Shown here piece after piece: positions 52,813-64,000 of a stretch of DNA of 64,000 nucleotides. The stretch is from Corydoras sp. C115 (Eukaryota; Chordata; Actinopteri; Siluriformes; Callichthyidae). The stretch covers positions 9,919,501 to 9,983,500 of the forward strand of contig JAFMOC010000009.1 in NCBI GenBank assembly GCA_019802505.1, read 5' to 3'. Numbering within the stretch: the first letter of the stretch is position 1; every line of letters begins with the position of its first letter. The translations under genes and the position numbers were made by a program. The notes under the pieces are model-generated. The model searched no databases and had not been told where the DNA came from. It saw nothing but the letters and a program-made list of their open reading frames with translations.

Positions 52813-52847
52813 ACAGTTTAAAGCTGAACATACAGTATTGACAGGAC

Positions 52848-52876
52848 CTCACATTGTTTGTGTCTGTTCGTTTCAG
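52848..52876 (+). other. 3' splice site with branch point and polypyrimidine tract
   Basis: CTCAC at 52848-52852 fits the yUnAy branch-point pattern, with the branch A at 52851, 25 nt before the acceptor. A pyrimidine-rich stretch (TGTCTGTTCGTTTCAG) follows and ends in AG at 52875-52876. There is no intervening AG. This supports the exon call independently of its peptide. Confidence 0.8.
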
Positions 52877-52944
52877 GAGATCGCTGCTTACTTGATATCA
52901 TTTGAAAAGCATGAAGAGTGGCTAACGACGTCCCCTAAAACGAG
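52877..52944 (+). CDS. camta1: Internal coding exon of CAMTA1 (start of the CG-1 domain)
   Basis: A 68-bp exon lies between AG (52875-52876) and GT (52945-52946). Reading from its first base gives 22 complete codons, beginning E-I-A-A-Y-L-I-S-F-E-K-H-E-E-W, then TTSPKT, plus two bases (AG) of a split Arg codon. It therefore enters in phase 0 and leaves after the second codon base. I recognise this as the N-terminal helix region of the CG-1 DNA-binding domain of calmodulin-binding transcription activators. The EEWLTTSPKT stretch fits CAMTA1 better, as I recall it, than CAMTA2. CAMTA proteins are nuclear factors with CG-1, TIG, ankyrin and IQ domains; CAMTA1 is mainly neuronal. The preceding CG-1 residues and the following part of the domain must lie on exons outside the window, because neither could be found. 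Which teleost paralogue (1a or 1b) this is cannot be told. CAMTA family is near certain; CAMTA1 is likely. Confidence 0.88.
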
Positions 52945-52951
52945 GTATGTG
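52943..52951 (+). other. 5' splice site AG|GTATGTG
   Basis: The exon ends AG and the intron begins GTATGTG, close to the vertebrate donor consensus with A at +3, though +4 is T. It closes the exon in phase 2. Confidence 0.8.
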
Positions 52952-55311
52952 TTTGAGTGTGTACATGGTTTGAGAACGCAGTAAATTAACTCCTCACCTG
53001 AAGGGCAGAATAGTTCTTTTTACAGCTGGCAATTTCTCTGCTTTTTGGTTGGATGTCCAGACAGATAATGGATTATTAATGGCCACTTATAATGTGAAAT
53101 GTGGCCAGGCCTATTAAGCGCAGTGCTCTCTTTTCTCACGAGTGGCATTAATGTAGGTGTTAATGTGCTGGGCTTGCACAACATATCATTCTATCAAAGA
53201 GAGAGAGGCCTCCACACAACTATTAAAAAGTTTCACTTGATCTGTGGTGATAATGAAAATGATTTTTGCTATGGATGCTAATTATATCTGTATCATAAAG
53301 TATTATGATGGTCTGCTGACTACAAGGAAATAGCTACATCTGTTACAAAGTTGCCCTGAAATTAGAACAAACACCTTAAAATCCTATGTTGTCTATTATT
53401 TACACATGTTATAAAAGTTCATTCGTAATATTGAGTTATTTAGGATATAATTATTACTGTAGTTATGTTAATCTACATGAACATCAGCATCTTAGCCGTT
53501 GAGAATTTCATTCAAAAGCATGTATGTTAAAATGAGTTGTTTCTGCATGTGATTCGACAAAACAGTTTAAAAAGATTTGGAACGAACTTCTATTCAGTCA
53601 TAATTTTGTAAGTGTAATATGAGGAATGCTCATAGTCTGCATTCCAAAGGTGTAAAATGAAATCAGGAGGTTAGACATGGTTTCAGCGGAAAAAGAAAAT
53701 GACATTTTTTTTAAGTGGATGCCACAATTTGAAAACATATAAAAAAAAAGAATTTCAATTCTTTACAATTTCAATACATAATAAGTTTTTCCAGTAAACT
53801 TACATAATAAATTTATTTCATAAAATAAGACACGTCATGTTTTCAAAGATGCTGGGATGTAACGCAAACTGCAAAAGTGAAACTAGAAAAGCCTCTTAAA
53901 CTATTTTTTGGCCATTTACACAAAATAAACAAAATGAATCGAACAACCTGTATATATTTGCAAAACATGTATAAATGAGTGAATCAGTGAGTATCGTCCT
54001 TTCATCCGACAGACAGCAGTCTACATCTGTTCTACTTAACCTTCAAAATATATATTATTTTTACTGGTTTTTTAGGTTTAAGTGGTTTTAGGACCATTTG
54101 TTTTCACTGGTCTGTGTAGGTCACCTCTCTGTCACCTCTCTATACTTTGCTGCTTAATAACTCTTTATACTTCCTTTGTTTTGTAATTACCTTTGTGTTG
54201 CTGTTGCTGTTTTTGCCGCTGTCTGTGTTGTATGTAATATATGCACCTGGATTTTGTTTGGCTGGGATGTGACTGAGCTTTCTGCAAATTATATTGCTTT
54301 TCTCATTTAGTTTCACGTGGGATTCCTTCTGCAACACAATAAGAACGAAAGGGTTACTGTTCAGAGGGAAATATGAAGAATTAAAACTAGCATTGTGTTT
54401 GTTGTACAGCTTAACCAGTAGCTTTGTTGCTTTTAGACTTTTTAAATTAAAATCTTAATGTTGTATTTCAAGGCCACTTATCCATGTGAGATTTTCAGGT
54501 TGTTATGTAAAAGACTCTCCTCAGTTAAAAAACTAACTGAATAATTGTATATATTTATATTTAATATGTTAAATATTTAATTTTTTTTATATCCATAAGG
54601 CATTTCTAAACATCTGTTGCTTTTAAAGCCTTGGGCAGATATGACCATAGATTTAAATTAAGATTAAAAGATTTGCAGACATTTAGCAAAATATTTAATT
54701 TCCTTTTAACAATTTATTGTTAAAAAATTTATTGATTCTAAAAGACGGTTTGATTGCTCTAACTATCCTTGTGGCTTATTTTCTGGTTCTTTATGCCACT
54801 TATAGGTTTATACATTCTAATTACTAAAGCTTGGGGTATGCAATTTTGGGGGGAAAAAATACTCCACCCTCCTCCCACAAGGTCACGTCTTCAAAACACA
54901 TGAACGTGCACAATGATGTAGGACGAATCCAAGTGCAAGAGCGAGTAGGGAAAATCTGAGTGCAAATAGAGTGCTAGCTTCAGCAACGTCCCTGTGTAAC
55001 AGTTCATGGGGTTTAGCACAGTGTCATCAAGAAGGGTTTGAAAAGCCTCTGATACAGATCATATATTACATTCAGTTCCTAACACACAAACCCTTTTTAC
55101 ACCATAACTGCAACACCCTTGTCCTTATATAATAATTGTCCTGCCACGTGCTTCTCCTAAGCACTGCAAAAATGGACATAAGATCACTCTCTCTAAATAA
55201 TATGTTAAGGGTCCAGCAAACAGAATGTTTACCTTGCTGTAAAATTTAAAACCTGGAAACAACACATTGTATTTAAGAGCAATAATGTTAAAAAGTTTAA
55301 TAATATATATT
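52951..55311. other. Unique AT-rich intronic DNA
   Basis: No transposon or further exon recognised in about 2.4 kb after the CAMTA1 exon. Confidence 0.4.
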
Positions 55312-55659
55312 ATTTTAATGGTGGCTTAGTGGTTAGCATGTTCTCCTCTCAGCGCTAGGGATTCCTGGTTCGAATCCCCATCTGGGTGGAGTTTCCATGT
55401 TCTCCCCATGTCCGCGTGGGTTCCTCCGGGTTCTCCGGTTTCCTCCCACAGTCCAAAAACATGGATCAAGGTCAATTGAGTTTTCCAAATTGCCCCATAT
55501 AGAGTGTGTCTGTGTGAATGAGTGTGTGCCCAGCGAAAGATTGGCGCCCTGTCCTGGGTGTATCTGCCCAGCGCCTGAAACGATCTCCTCTGGATGGGAC
55601 CCCCCCATGCGACCCTAATATAGGATAGAGCGGAAGATAATGGATAGATGGATTTTAAT
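55312..55659 (+). mobile_element. V-SINE, clipped at the 5' end, 8-bp TSD
   Basis: Flanks ATTTTAAT at 55312-55319 and 55652-55659. The element begins at GGTGGCTTAGTGG, lacking GGCGGCAC, but keeps boxes A and B and the core. 'GTG' subfamily. The CATGGGG segment is lost near 55597. Tail GGATAGATGG. Confidence 0.93.
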
Positions 55660-56695
55660 AATTAACACTAGATCATTTTTCTATGGCATACTGTATATAC
55701 AAGTAATATATAGTACATAATTATTGCAGTCACATCTGTGTAGGTTTGCGGAGGAGTCAGGTCATGTGTAGAGATGTTGTTATAAAGATCAGCTGGTTGA
55801 CCATCATTTAATTTCCTTCAGATTCAATTAACATCTTGGGTGTTTTTTTACATTCCAATGACTGTAAGTAACAGACTTACATTTATTATCAGAACACTTA
55901 TTTTAATTGCCTTTCTTGTTTTTTATTTATACATTGTGCTTTTGTAGTGAAACTTATTATACTGTATCTTCATCAATATGACCAATTATTTTAAAACTGG
56001 CTAAAATTAACTGTTTTACCTAATGATGAATACAAATATTTAATTGTACTGACATAATAATAACTCATAATAAAATATAATTATTTAAGCACTATTTAAT
56101 TCAGTACTATACAAGATAAACAGAAACCATACCTCTGTAATGAAATGAACTGTTAGAAAACAAATTATAATGACATACAAAACCGTAATATAATAATAAT
56201 ATTAAATGAAATTAAAAGACATCATGCAATAGCAAAAGTAATACCAAGTGTTATTTCACATCCAGCACTTGGAATATTTTTTGTCACCAAAGTACATTTT
56301 ATTTGCGCGAATGTTCAACTTGAATAAATGCTAAGATACCCATGAAGCTAATGTTATTTTAAAGCTGTGACCAGCAGACTTTACTGTAATGAGTCTCTTC
56401 CGTTTGCCGTACATCACTGTGGTAATATTGCTGTTCCCCTGTGTGCTCTTGGTGGTAGTTAGATGCCTCCTCGCCCCCACCCCACCTCCAGTAATAGTTG
56501 TAAGTTATAGTTCATGCTGGTTGTGACTATTCATTCCAAAACTTGAGTAACAGTGGCTTCATTAGGACTGCAGAAGTTTTCTGTGCTTTAAACAGCTACA
56601 GTGAAATCAGACTCATTATATAAGGTCAGACGATGGGTGGTAAATGTTGTATGTGTGGGAGTAACAATGTAAACGGATCCAGTGAATCTCTTTTT

Positions 56696-56699
<4 letters not shown>
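55660..56699. other. Unique AT-rich intronic DNA
   Basis: No repeat or exon recognised. Confidence 0.4.

Positions 56700-56751
<52 letters not shown>
56700..56751. repeat. (GT)n microsatellite
   Basis: About 26 uninterrupted GT units. Confidence 0.97.
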
Positions 56752-56754
<3 letters not shown>

Positions 56755-57839
56755 GGTTTGTGTTACACATAGAATGAGATTTGACTCTAGATCACTTTTA
56801 TGCATGTATTCACAATAAATAAAGATTTATTTTTTATTTTTATTTTAAATATTTCAAATCATAATAATAATTTAACTTCCACCATATGTGAATGTGCACC
56901 ATATCCATAATGTAGATATACAACTCTGCCTATTTAATAAATAACATTAAGCTTTAGCCCACATAATCGAAGATGCACATTACTGAAAATCAACAAGCAG
57001 ATTGAAGGACATGATTCAAATCATGAATTAAGCTTAAAAACGGCCCTTCTCTAATATGTATAAGTGCCAAGTGTGGTGAAAAAGACATGATAGTTTGGGG
57101 CAGCAGTTGATCCAGGAATAATGTAGCAGGACTCCAGTTCTATTATGTAGCAGGGTCATAAATAAAAAACAGCTGGGGGCATGTGCCTCGTGTTGCCTGT
57201 AGTGAAATTGCTACCAGTGTGAGACAGACAAGAGTGAAAGGTATGGCCAAATTTCTTTTTTTGGTTATTAATTCTGTTTCCATTAGTTTAATGTTTGATT
57301 TTGTGCATGGTGGTGAAACATTTAGTCTGCTACATCCAATAAGGAAGAAGAAGCAAAATAGTTTCACAGCTGATGTCCAATACTTTACAGAGAAGAGATC
57401 ATGGCATTCAGAGATTCCTGTTATGTGATCCCCTCAGATGCCTGGATGACCAATATCCAGATCAGCAGGGTGCCCCTCTTGTGCTAAAATCCAGATAGAG
57501 TAGGGGATTATAAGGGGGGAAGAAATGAATAATTAAATTTTCATGTTGAAACACCAAATCCAGTTCGATTGACAAAAAGAGTCAAGTACAGTCCTAAGGA
57601 CAGTTACGCTGCAGTCTTATGCTAAACTTAAAGCACATTTTGCTTAAAATGTGATGTTTTTTTTATTTTATTTGTAAAAATAAGTTGTGTTATCTACATG
57701 TAGATGAATGTGTCATATTTCTTTACATTGTAGATGTAAAAAATGGATTCTGTGGCTTGTTTGTTGAACAGTTTGTAACAGAGTTTGTTATCCTTGATCA
57801 GTTCTCACAGTACTTTGCCTACAGGATGATGTTTGTTTG
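56752..57839. other. Unique intronic DNA
   Basis: No repeat or exon recognised. Confidence 0.4.
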
Positions 57840-58256
57840 ACATTTTAGCTTGGTGGGTTGTTCTCAATGGAGACTTTACTATGTTCTCCAATCAACAGGA
57901 CCCCAAGACCACTACTGAGCAGGTTATATAAGTGTGGTGGATGATGTTAAACTTTGCAGTGATATTGAGGTAGAAGGGATTTTTAGGTGTGTTGCACTAG
58001 TATAAGTGGATTAGACATAACAGTGCTGCGGGAGTTTTTAAAACAGAACCGAAATGTCCAGCCACCCACATTTTGTGCACCAGTGAACACTGATGATGGG
58101 TTAGAGGATGACTAACACAAACTGCTCAACAACAGATGAGCTCCTGTCTCTGAATTTATGCTTACAAAGTGAAGCAATAAATCTGCACCATATAAAGTGC
58201 ATAGTAAGTGGACAGACTAACCACCATATCAGTATCACTGCACTTCTAAGAATCAC
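57840..58256 (+). mobile_element. Fish non-autonomous DNA-repeat fragment
   Basis: GGTTGTTCTCAATGGAGAC, GAGCAGGTTATATAAGTGTG, TATAAGTGGATTAGACATAA, CAGTGCTGCGGGAGTTTTTA, GAGGATGACTAACACAAACTG and CAACAGATGAGCTCCTGTCTC follow the order of a repeat I know as abundant in catfish and characin genomes. Its class is not certain and no transposase is encoded. Confidence 0.65.
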
Positions 58257-60090
58257 CCACCACTCTGCACGCCATGGGTAATGCCGAGAGCATACTTAAA
58301 GTGTGGACTCAAAAAGGGGTCAACTGCTGACGTAATGCCAGACAGAAAAATTTAATAAAGAAACCAAATAGAAAAAATTGAACATCAGCATATAAACAAG
58401 AGTGCAGAGAGTGCACAGAGAATAAACAGGACAGTAGAACCAGCAAACAGGCAGGAAATCAAGCATAGAACAGTTTTATAGTTATCAGGAGGCAACTGGC
58501 ATCTTACAAACATAATGGACCCTGCAGTAGAAATGAACAAAGGTATGCTTAAATAAAACAACGAGCCCATGACCGCTGTCATTCCGGTTCCTGGCACGCT
58601 ATGGTCACAAACTAAATGTTCTGATCTGCTAAATGGCACACTTAAACAGAGTCGTAATACCATGGTGGTCTTGACCATTTGAGAATAAAAGAAAACAACA
58701 GTATTCAACAAAACCTATGGGGTATAGTTTTTAATTACAAAACTGCAATGTATATTTATGTGTAACGATAAAATAAAATAGACAATAAGTATTAAAAACT
58801 AATTTCATAAAGTGGCCAATAATTGTATTTGCTGAAATTACTATATGAGAAAAATACATCTATGGATTGTTTTACATTCAGAAAGGGAAATAATATTTAA
58901 AATCCTTTATAAGGATGTGCCATCTTTTTTATACATTCCCTGTAGATATTGTTAAAAACCAACAAAACATAATTTGAGCAATAATGTCCAAACTTCTGTA
59001 TAAAACTGTTTATAATTGATAAAATTCTTGAAGCATTTCAGTAAAAGCATTGGCCTACAAGAATCGAAACATAGTTTTACCTTGCTTATACTTGGCATGA
59101 TTTATTAGAATACCCTGAGAGAACATATCTCGGATAGAAATCTCATAAAACTTTCAAATTTCAGACCTCTGCAATGTGAATATTGAAAAGGCCAATAGTG
59201 CAATAACAGTAACTAATGATATAGTAAATAACATATTGTGGAGTCCAAGTACAAACACAACAATGAGACATTAGCAATGTGCAATACAGGCAAAATATAT
59301 TCCCCAACTTATGGCAATTGTTATTTATTTCCCTGTTAGACTCCCATTTTTCAAATCTCCCATGCACAACATACACACACCCACGTGCACTAATCATCAC
59401 TTTTTCCTTTCATGCCCATACTTTGAGTGATTGACTTCTACTGTCCCCTATGAGCAGTTCTTTAGACATTGCTTTTATTAAAACACAACACAATAACAAA
59501 AGATACATCCAAGGTTTCATCAGCAATAGCATTGTATTCCTTGTGGAAATAAACAATAATTTTTTTTAGAACAAACAGGGCCGTGTGTCTGTGTGTGTGT
59601 CTGTGTGTCTATGGGTGTCTGTGTGTGTCTCGGTATGAACTTGAACAAGACATGTGACATACTGAAAAAACACAGAGAGCTAGACATAGAAAGAAGGAAT
59701 GAAGGAAGCCTATGAGAAGGAAGGTGAGAAGAAAGGCAGAGCAATGCAGCGGGGGTACTGAGAGGTATGTGGGTGTGTGTATGTAAGTGCATGAGTGCAT
59801 CGCGTGCCTGCCAAAATGAATTAGAGGCAGACCTTTCCCAGACAGTGCATCAGCTTTTATGGCCCAGCTGGCCAATACTGTATGTGTTGAACTGTTTTAG
59901 GAATGGACAAATGTGTAGCTCAAATGACTTTTGACAGCCCACTTGGTGGTTATTAGCACAACAAGATAAGAAAGCACGTTCATGCGTGTCTTAGGATGGG
60001 GGCACTTGAGCCGATGCTATCTCACTAACAAAAAGCTAAAGCTGCTTGTTAATTACATGACCATTATTTCGCTATTATTTAAGATATTAT
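58257..60090. other. Unique intronic DNA
   Basis: No exon or transposon recognised. TG-rich at 59583-59632. Confidence 0.4.
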
Positions 60091-60427
60091 CATTATTTGC
60101 ACCTACTGTCAGTTTTATGCACAAGATGCTGCTGAGGACTTTATATCATTTAATAAATATAAAAAATATTCTAGTTCTGTGTCACGTTAATTTAATATTA
60201 AACTCTTCTAAGCCAATCTCAGGTCATCGTATTATCTTGAGCACTTAATCCTTTACTAGGGTCAGGGGTGGGCAGTTGGAGTGGGTTTGTGGCAGATATG
60301 TTCTCCATGCTCATCAGGGGAGAATACACTGATCAAGCACCGAAACATTTTCCCCTGGATGGACAAGGGACACCCCCCCACGCGACCCAAGTATAGGATA
60401 AAGAGGTCAAGATAATGAGATGAGTTC
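60091..60427 (+). repeat. Direct duplication, copy 1 (337 bp)
   Basis: Runs from CATTATTTGCACCTACTGTC to AATGAGATGAGTTC and is repeated at 60548-60884 with few substitutions. Its second half contains V-SINE 3' pieces in both orientations: CTTAATCCTTTACTAGGGTC in reverse, then TTTTCCCCTGGATGGACAAG forward. Confidence 0.93.
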
Positions 60428-60547
60428 TCCAAATTGCCCCATATAGAGTGTGCATGTGTGTGTGTGTGTGTGAGTGAGTGTGTGCCCAGCGATAGATTGG
60501 CGCCCTGTCCTGGGAGTATCTGCCCTGCGCCCGAAACGTTCTCCCCT
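60428..60547 (+). mobile_element. V-SINE middle fragment between duplicate copies
   Basis: TCCAAATTGCCCCATATAGA through CCCAGCGATAGATTGGCGCC to CGAAACGTTCTCCCCT, a plus-strand SINE segment with neither head nor tail. Confidence 0.88.
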
Positions 60548-60884
60548 CATTATCTGCACCTACTGTTAGTTTTATGCACAAGATGCTGCCGAGGACTTTA
60601 TATCATTTAATAAATATAAAAAATATTCTAGTTCTGTGTCACGTTAATTTAATATTAAACTCTTCTAAACCAATCTCAGGTCATCGTATTATCTTGAGCA
60701 CTTAATCCTTTACTAGGGTCAGGGGTTGGGAGTTGAATTGGGTTTGTGGCAGATATGTTCTCCATGCTTATCAGGGGAGAATACACTGATCCAGCACCGA
60801 AACATTTTCCCCTGGATGGACAAGGGACACCCCCCCACGCGACCCAAGTATAGGATAAAGAGGTCAAGATAATGAGATGAGTTC
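60548..60884 (+). repeat. Direct duplication, copy 2 (337 bp)
   Basis: Same length as copy 1. Visible differences include CTGTC/CTGTT, GCTGCTGAGG/GCTGCCGAGG, CTAAGCC/CTAAACC and GATCAAGC/GATCCAGC. The very high similarity points to a recent event. Confidence 0.93.
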
Positions 60885-62070
60885 GTTTGTTATGTCCTAA
60901 GACTGAATTCCACCTCACAATGACAAACCCCTGAGTTTTAGCTTTTTGACAGTTTTTATTTCACGGTATAGATGGTGTATTTCTTAAAGTCAATCAAGTT
61001 GTGTGGCATTTCGTTTTGGCTTGGCCTTTGATTGCTCACACACTCTTGGTCCCTTTATTGATTCACTGACTAAAATGTAATTTTGTTCTCTTTATAATAT
61101 TGCATGCCTTTGCCCTCTACTTAACATTAACAATGCTGAAACAGTGCTCCATGCCTTTCTTTTCACCCATATCGATCAGTATTTTTATTGGTTGTTTTCA
61201 ACAAGAGCCCCGAAAAACTTTTAAAAATAGACACACATTAAACCACCATCAGCTTCCCACTTTAAAGAACATACACCTTTGAGGCATTTAGGACACGTTG
61301 AGATCCTTTTACTCAGACTACATTCTGAGGTGGTCTGGAATGCAAATGATCACATTTGTTGAGCGGTGTGCATGCAAAGTCCTCACACTGAAGCACCAGC
61401 TCCAACTTCCTCTGTGTAAGCGAAATTACATACTGATTTGCACACCAAAGGCATCATATTGGGGTATCACAGCACATTCCGAAGGCACTGTTCTCCTTCT
61501 GTTCTTCCTTTTTTTTTCATTCTCTAATTATTTCCTAAATCACATAAGCTGACTTCGTCCACAATGTTTGAAAAAATATTGAGAAATATGATGACTTTGT
61601 GAAACATATTAAGTGATTTGGTTTGCCTGTAATGAAGCCTGAGGAATACGCTATTGTCATAATTTTTTCTTCGTTGTCTTTGTATTTTTCGTCAGACTGA
61701 GCAGCGATAGTGTATTGCTGACTCCCACGGGTTTGAACAGCGGTACATTTGTTTATTGCAAACTGAAATGATTACGTCATAATTTGCATATGGGGGGGGG
61801 GGGGGGGGTGCAAGATTCAATAACAAATGATAATTTAAGATTTATTTCATGAAACTAATGCCAGATCTGAACTGACATACTTCAATCTGACCAACTCGGA
61901 TCACCCATGGTGCCAATCTGTAAAGTAAACTCATCCTGCTTTTTTGCTCAACTATCTGTACAATGGATATCATAAAGATTAAATTGGTTAAAACATGAGT
62001 AGCTTTTAATGTGTACACCTTTTTAAAGCAACGTTGTGGTTCAGGTTATCCACGTCACGGTGCCCGAAAT
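60885..62070. other. Unique intronic DNA
   Basis: No transposon or exon recognised. G17 at 61792-61808. Confidence 0.4.
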
Positions 62071-62175
62071 TGTAAAACTATCCATCCATCCATTATCTTC
62101 TGCTTAATGCCCATCCAGGGGAGAACGTTTTGGGCTCTGGGCAGACACACCCAGGGTAGAGCGAGTGTAAAACTA
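62071..62175 (-). mobile_element. Strongly 5'-truncated V-SINE, minus strand, 10-bp TSD
   Basis: TSD TGTAAAACTA at 62071-62080 and 62166-62175. Between them lie only the last 85 bp of the element in reverse (TCCATCCATCCATTATCTTC to GGCAGACACACCCAGG). Confidence 0.94.
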
Positions 62176-64000
62176 ATACTATTCTATTATATAGCAAATT
62201 GTTGAGTATCATGGTCCACGTACATTATGTTCTCAAAAAACAAATGCATATTATACAACAAATAATTCATTTGATTTTATAGAATGATAGAATATATCTG
62301 AAAAAGCAATGAACATATTTTCTGTGCATACAATTTTGCTATTAAAAATGATTTTATGAAAATAGTTTTATTTTTTCAGCTTTCTTTCAATGCATTGTGT
62401 CCACACCACCCTACATCTGTTGACATGTTTGTTTTAATTCGTTGGGGTGTTGAGTAAGTGTCTGGCCTGAAAGGCAGTTGAGGATGATAAATACAGAAGT
62501 CTCTGGAAAATGGCAGCATGTCAATATGAAATAGAGACAGAGAGTGAAAAAGACAGAGGTGAGAGGGGTGATAAATGAGGAGGAGGACGGCCAGTGAATC
62601 ACAGGAAATATCTGCTGTAAAAGAAAAAGAAAAAGTGACTGGAAGAGCGGAACACGTGACGTACAAAATAAATGCGTAGCGTGGATGTGCGTGAGCCTCT
62701 CCGGTCTTGATTTTAGTTTCTACACTGTTGGTACAACAATAAAACCATTTTGATGTTGTACACTTTGAATTGTGCAGGAAGGTAATTAGCAGATGTATTA
62801 TAAATGTACGACGGTTGTACTGAGTATTCCTTATGCCCTCTGTCTGTGAGCAAAATTATAAATAAATAAAATTCAATTGGATTCTTGCATGTGTTGACCT
62901 GAACTGCTTCTGCACCATCAGTACAGACTGTGGTGCAGAGCAAAAGATAATAGCTTAATAAGGAAAACAGATTGTGATTATGTTCCGGTTGTTATTTATG
63001 AACTATGCAAAGCCAGAGATAAACCCCAAACATTTATTCTTTAGGCAAACAGCAGGGTGGTCTAAAGAACAGAGGGATAACTCAGGTTGGTGTTTATGAA
63101 TAAATAAAATGATGCTGTGGTTATGAATGTTGATGGCTGGGTCTCACTCTGCACTTAAAAAGCTTCATCAATATGAACATTGTTTTATTTAATCCACCAG
63201 CCAACAGCATTCTGTAGGCAGTGTTCTGTGAGGGCTAGACAATGACTAACATGTCATTAAAACAGCAATTAAAGTAATATGATAAAATACACCAACATGC
63301 ATTTCAATTCGGTCTTTTTTTTTTTTTTTAGTAATGTTCACAATAAACTGGCGCATGTGCATTTAGTGTGCATTCAGCTTCAGATTTTCAGTCAGTGAAA
63401 TTTTAGGAAAAAACTTTCATCAAACATTTTTCATTGTTTTTAATATTTTTCCCACTTTTTTGAATAACCAACCCTGTTTCATCATATCATGTGGTTTGTA
63501 ATTTGGTTTGCGTTCCTATTTCTTTTTTAAAATACCAATAAAATGCAAAGTAACTTTCTAGATTCCTGTTTTTGGTTGTGTTCAGCAGAAGTGCTATCCG
63601 TGCTATTTTATTTTGCTGCACAGCTGAGGGACCCACAATGTTTTTAGCAGATTGGTAACTTGCCTGCTAGCCCATTAGCAATGTGCTAATGTGCGATGTG
63701 TGAATGTGCAAAGCAATGTGACCCTGTTACTGAAATCCCTCTAGCATCTAGCTGCCAAAAGCAAAGTGATGCATGTATTCTGCATAATTTAACAACAAAG
63801 GCGTATAGACAGTTGGCTAGGTTACTAAGAGGATATCAATATACCAATATTAAAAGAAAGAAAATTGCTTTTCCTCCCCAAACCAAACTAGTTAAAGGAG
63901 CTTGCGTTATCATATTGTTGTGTCTCCTGTGATGTTAAAGACTTAATTCAATTACATAGACAGTCTTGCAGAACAAACTGTTTATTACGGGTTTGACTTG
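62176..64000. other. Unique intronic DNA to window end
   Basis: No transposon or exon recognised. A T-rich tract is at 63317-63330. Confidence 0.4.

Larger units (their letters stand above)
52945..64000 (+). other. camta1: camta1 downstream intron (5' part, at least 11 kb)
   Basis: The exon that should continue the CG-1 domain (PQNGS-like start) was looked for to the end of the window and not found. The stretch holds a 5'-clipped SINE, a fish DNA-repeat fragment, a duplicated segment and a truncated SINE. Confidence 0.7.

Noticed and set aside
62500..62560. AATGGCAGCATG as the next CG-1 exon
   Set aside because: The following codons (TCAATATGAAATAG) reach a stop and do not continue the CG-1 domain.

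Overview
This is AT-rich vertebrate DNA, almost certainly from a teleost fish. The evidence is about two dozen copies of a tRNA-headed SINE with the fish V-SINE (DANA/HE1-like) central domain, Tc1/mariner relics, a degraded LINE and very long (TA)n, (GT)n and (ATT)n arrays. There are no prokaryotic features: no operons, ribosome binding sites or long ORFs. The repeat families suggest an ostariophysan (catfish or characin-like) fish. That is an impression from memory, and the species cannot be named.

Only one exon is convincing. Bases 52877-52944 (+) are 68 bp between a textbook acceptor, with a branch-point-like CTCAC 25 nt upstream, and a consensus donor AG|GTATGT. The peptide matches the start of the CG-1 DNA-binding domain of calmodulin-binding transcription activator 1 (CAMTA1). 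The rest of the window therefore reads as two large camta1 introns: at least 52.9 kb upstream and at least 11 kb downstream. CAMTA1 is known for very large introns around its CG-1 exons. I searched by eye for the neighbouring CG-1 exons and did not find them.

Layout. 0-14.7 kb: degraded V-SINEs, one Tc1 relic (6.4 kb), long TA arrays (7.0 and 7.8 kb) and a young SINE with a 13-bp target-site duplication (TSD) at 12.1 kb. 14.7-24.2 kb: a second Tc1 relic (18 kb), then a dense cluster of SINEs in both orientations at 18.9-24.2 kb. 24.2-32.7 kb: no SINE at all, only a LINE reverse-transcriptase relic and one transposon end. This stretch holds a ZNF143-type element with octamer and TATA-like motifs (27.0-27.24 kb) and is my best region for intronic regulatory DNA. 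33.5-33.8 kb: a small CpG/GC-box patch. 35.5-36.1 kb: a core-less SINE inside a TA array. 39.65-40.03 kb: a local minisatellite of unknown family. 41.6-52.8 kb: scattered SINEs, some with TSDs. 55-64 kb: a 5'-clipped SINE, a widespread fish DNA-repeat fragment, a 337-bp tandem duplication split by SINE sequence (60.1-60.9 kb) and a strongly 5'-truncated SINE with a perfect TSD (62.1 kb).

No complete protein-coding gene, RNA gene or CRISPR array is present. The strongest novelty candidates are the putative intronic promoter-like cluster at 27 kb, the CpG patch at 33.7 kb, the 60-kb duplication, the 39.7-kb minisatellite, and the inverted SINE pairs that could form double-stranded RNA in the camta1 pre-mRNA. 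All need computation or experiment to confirm.
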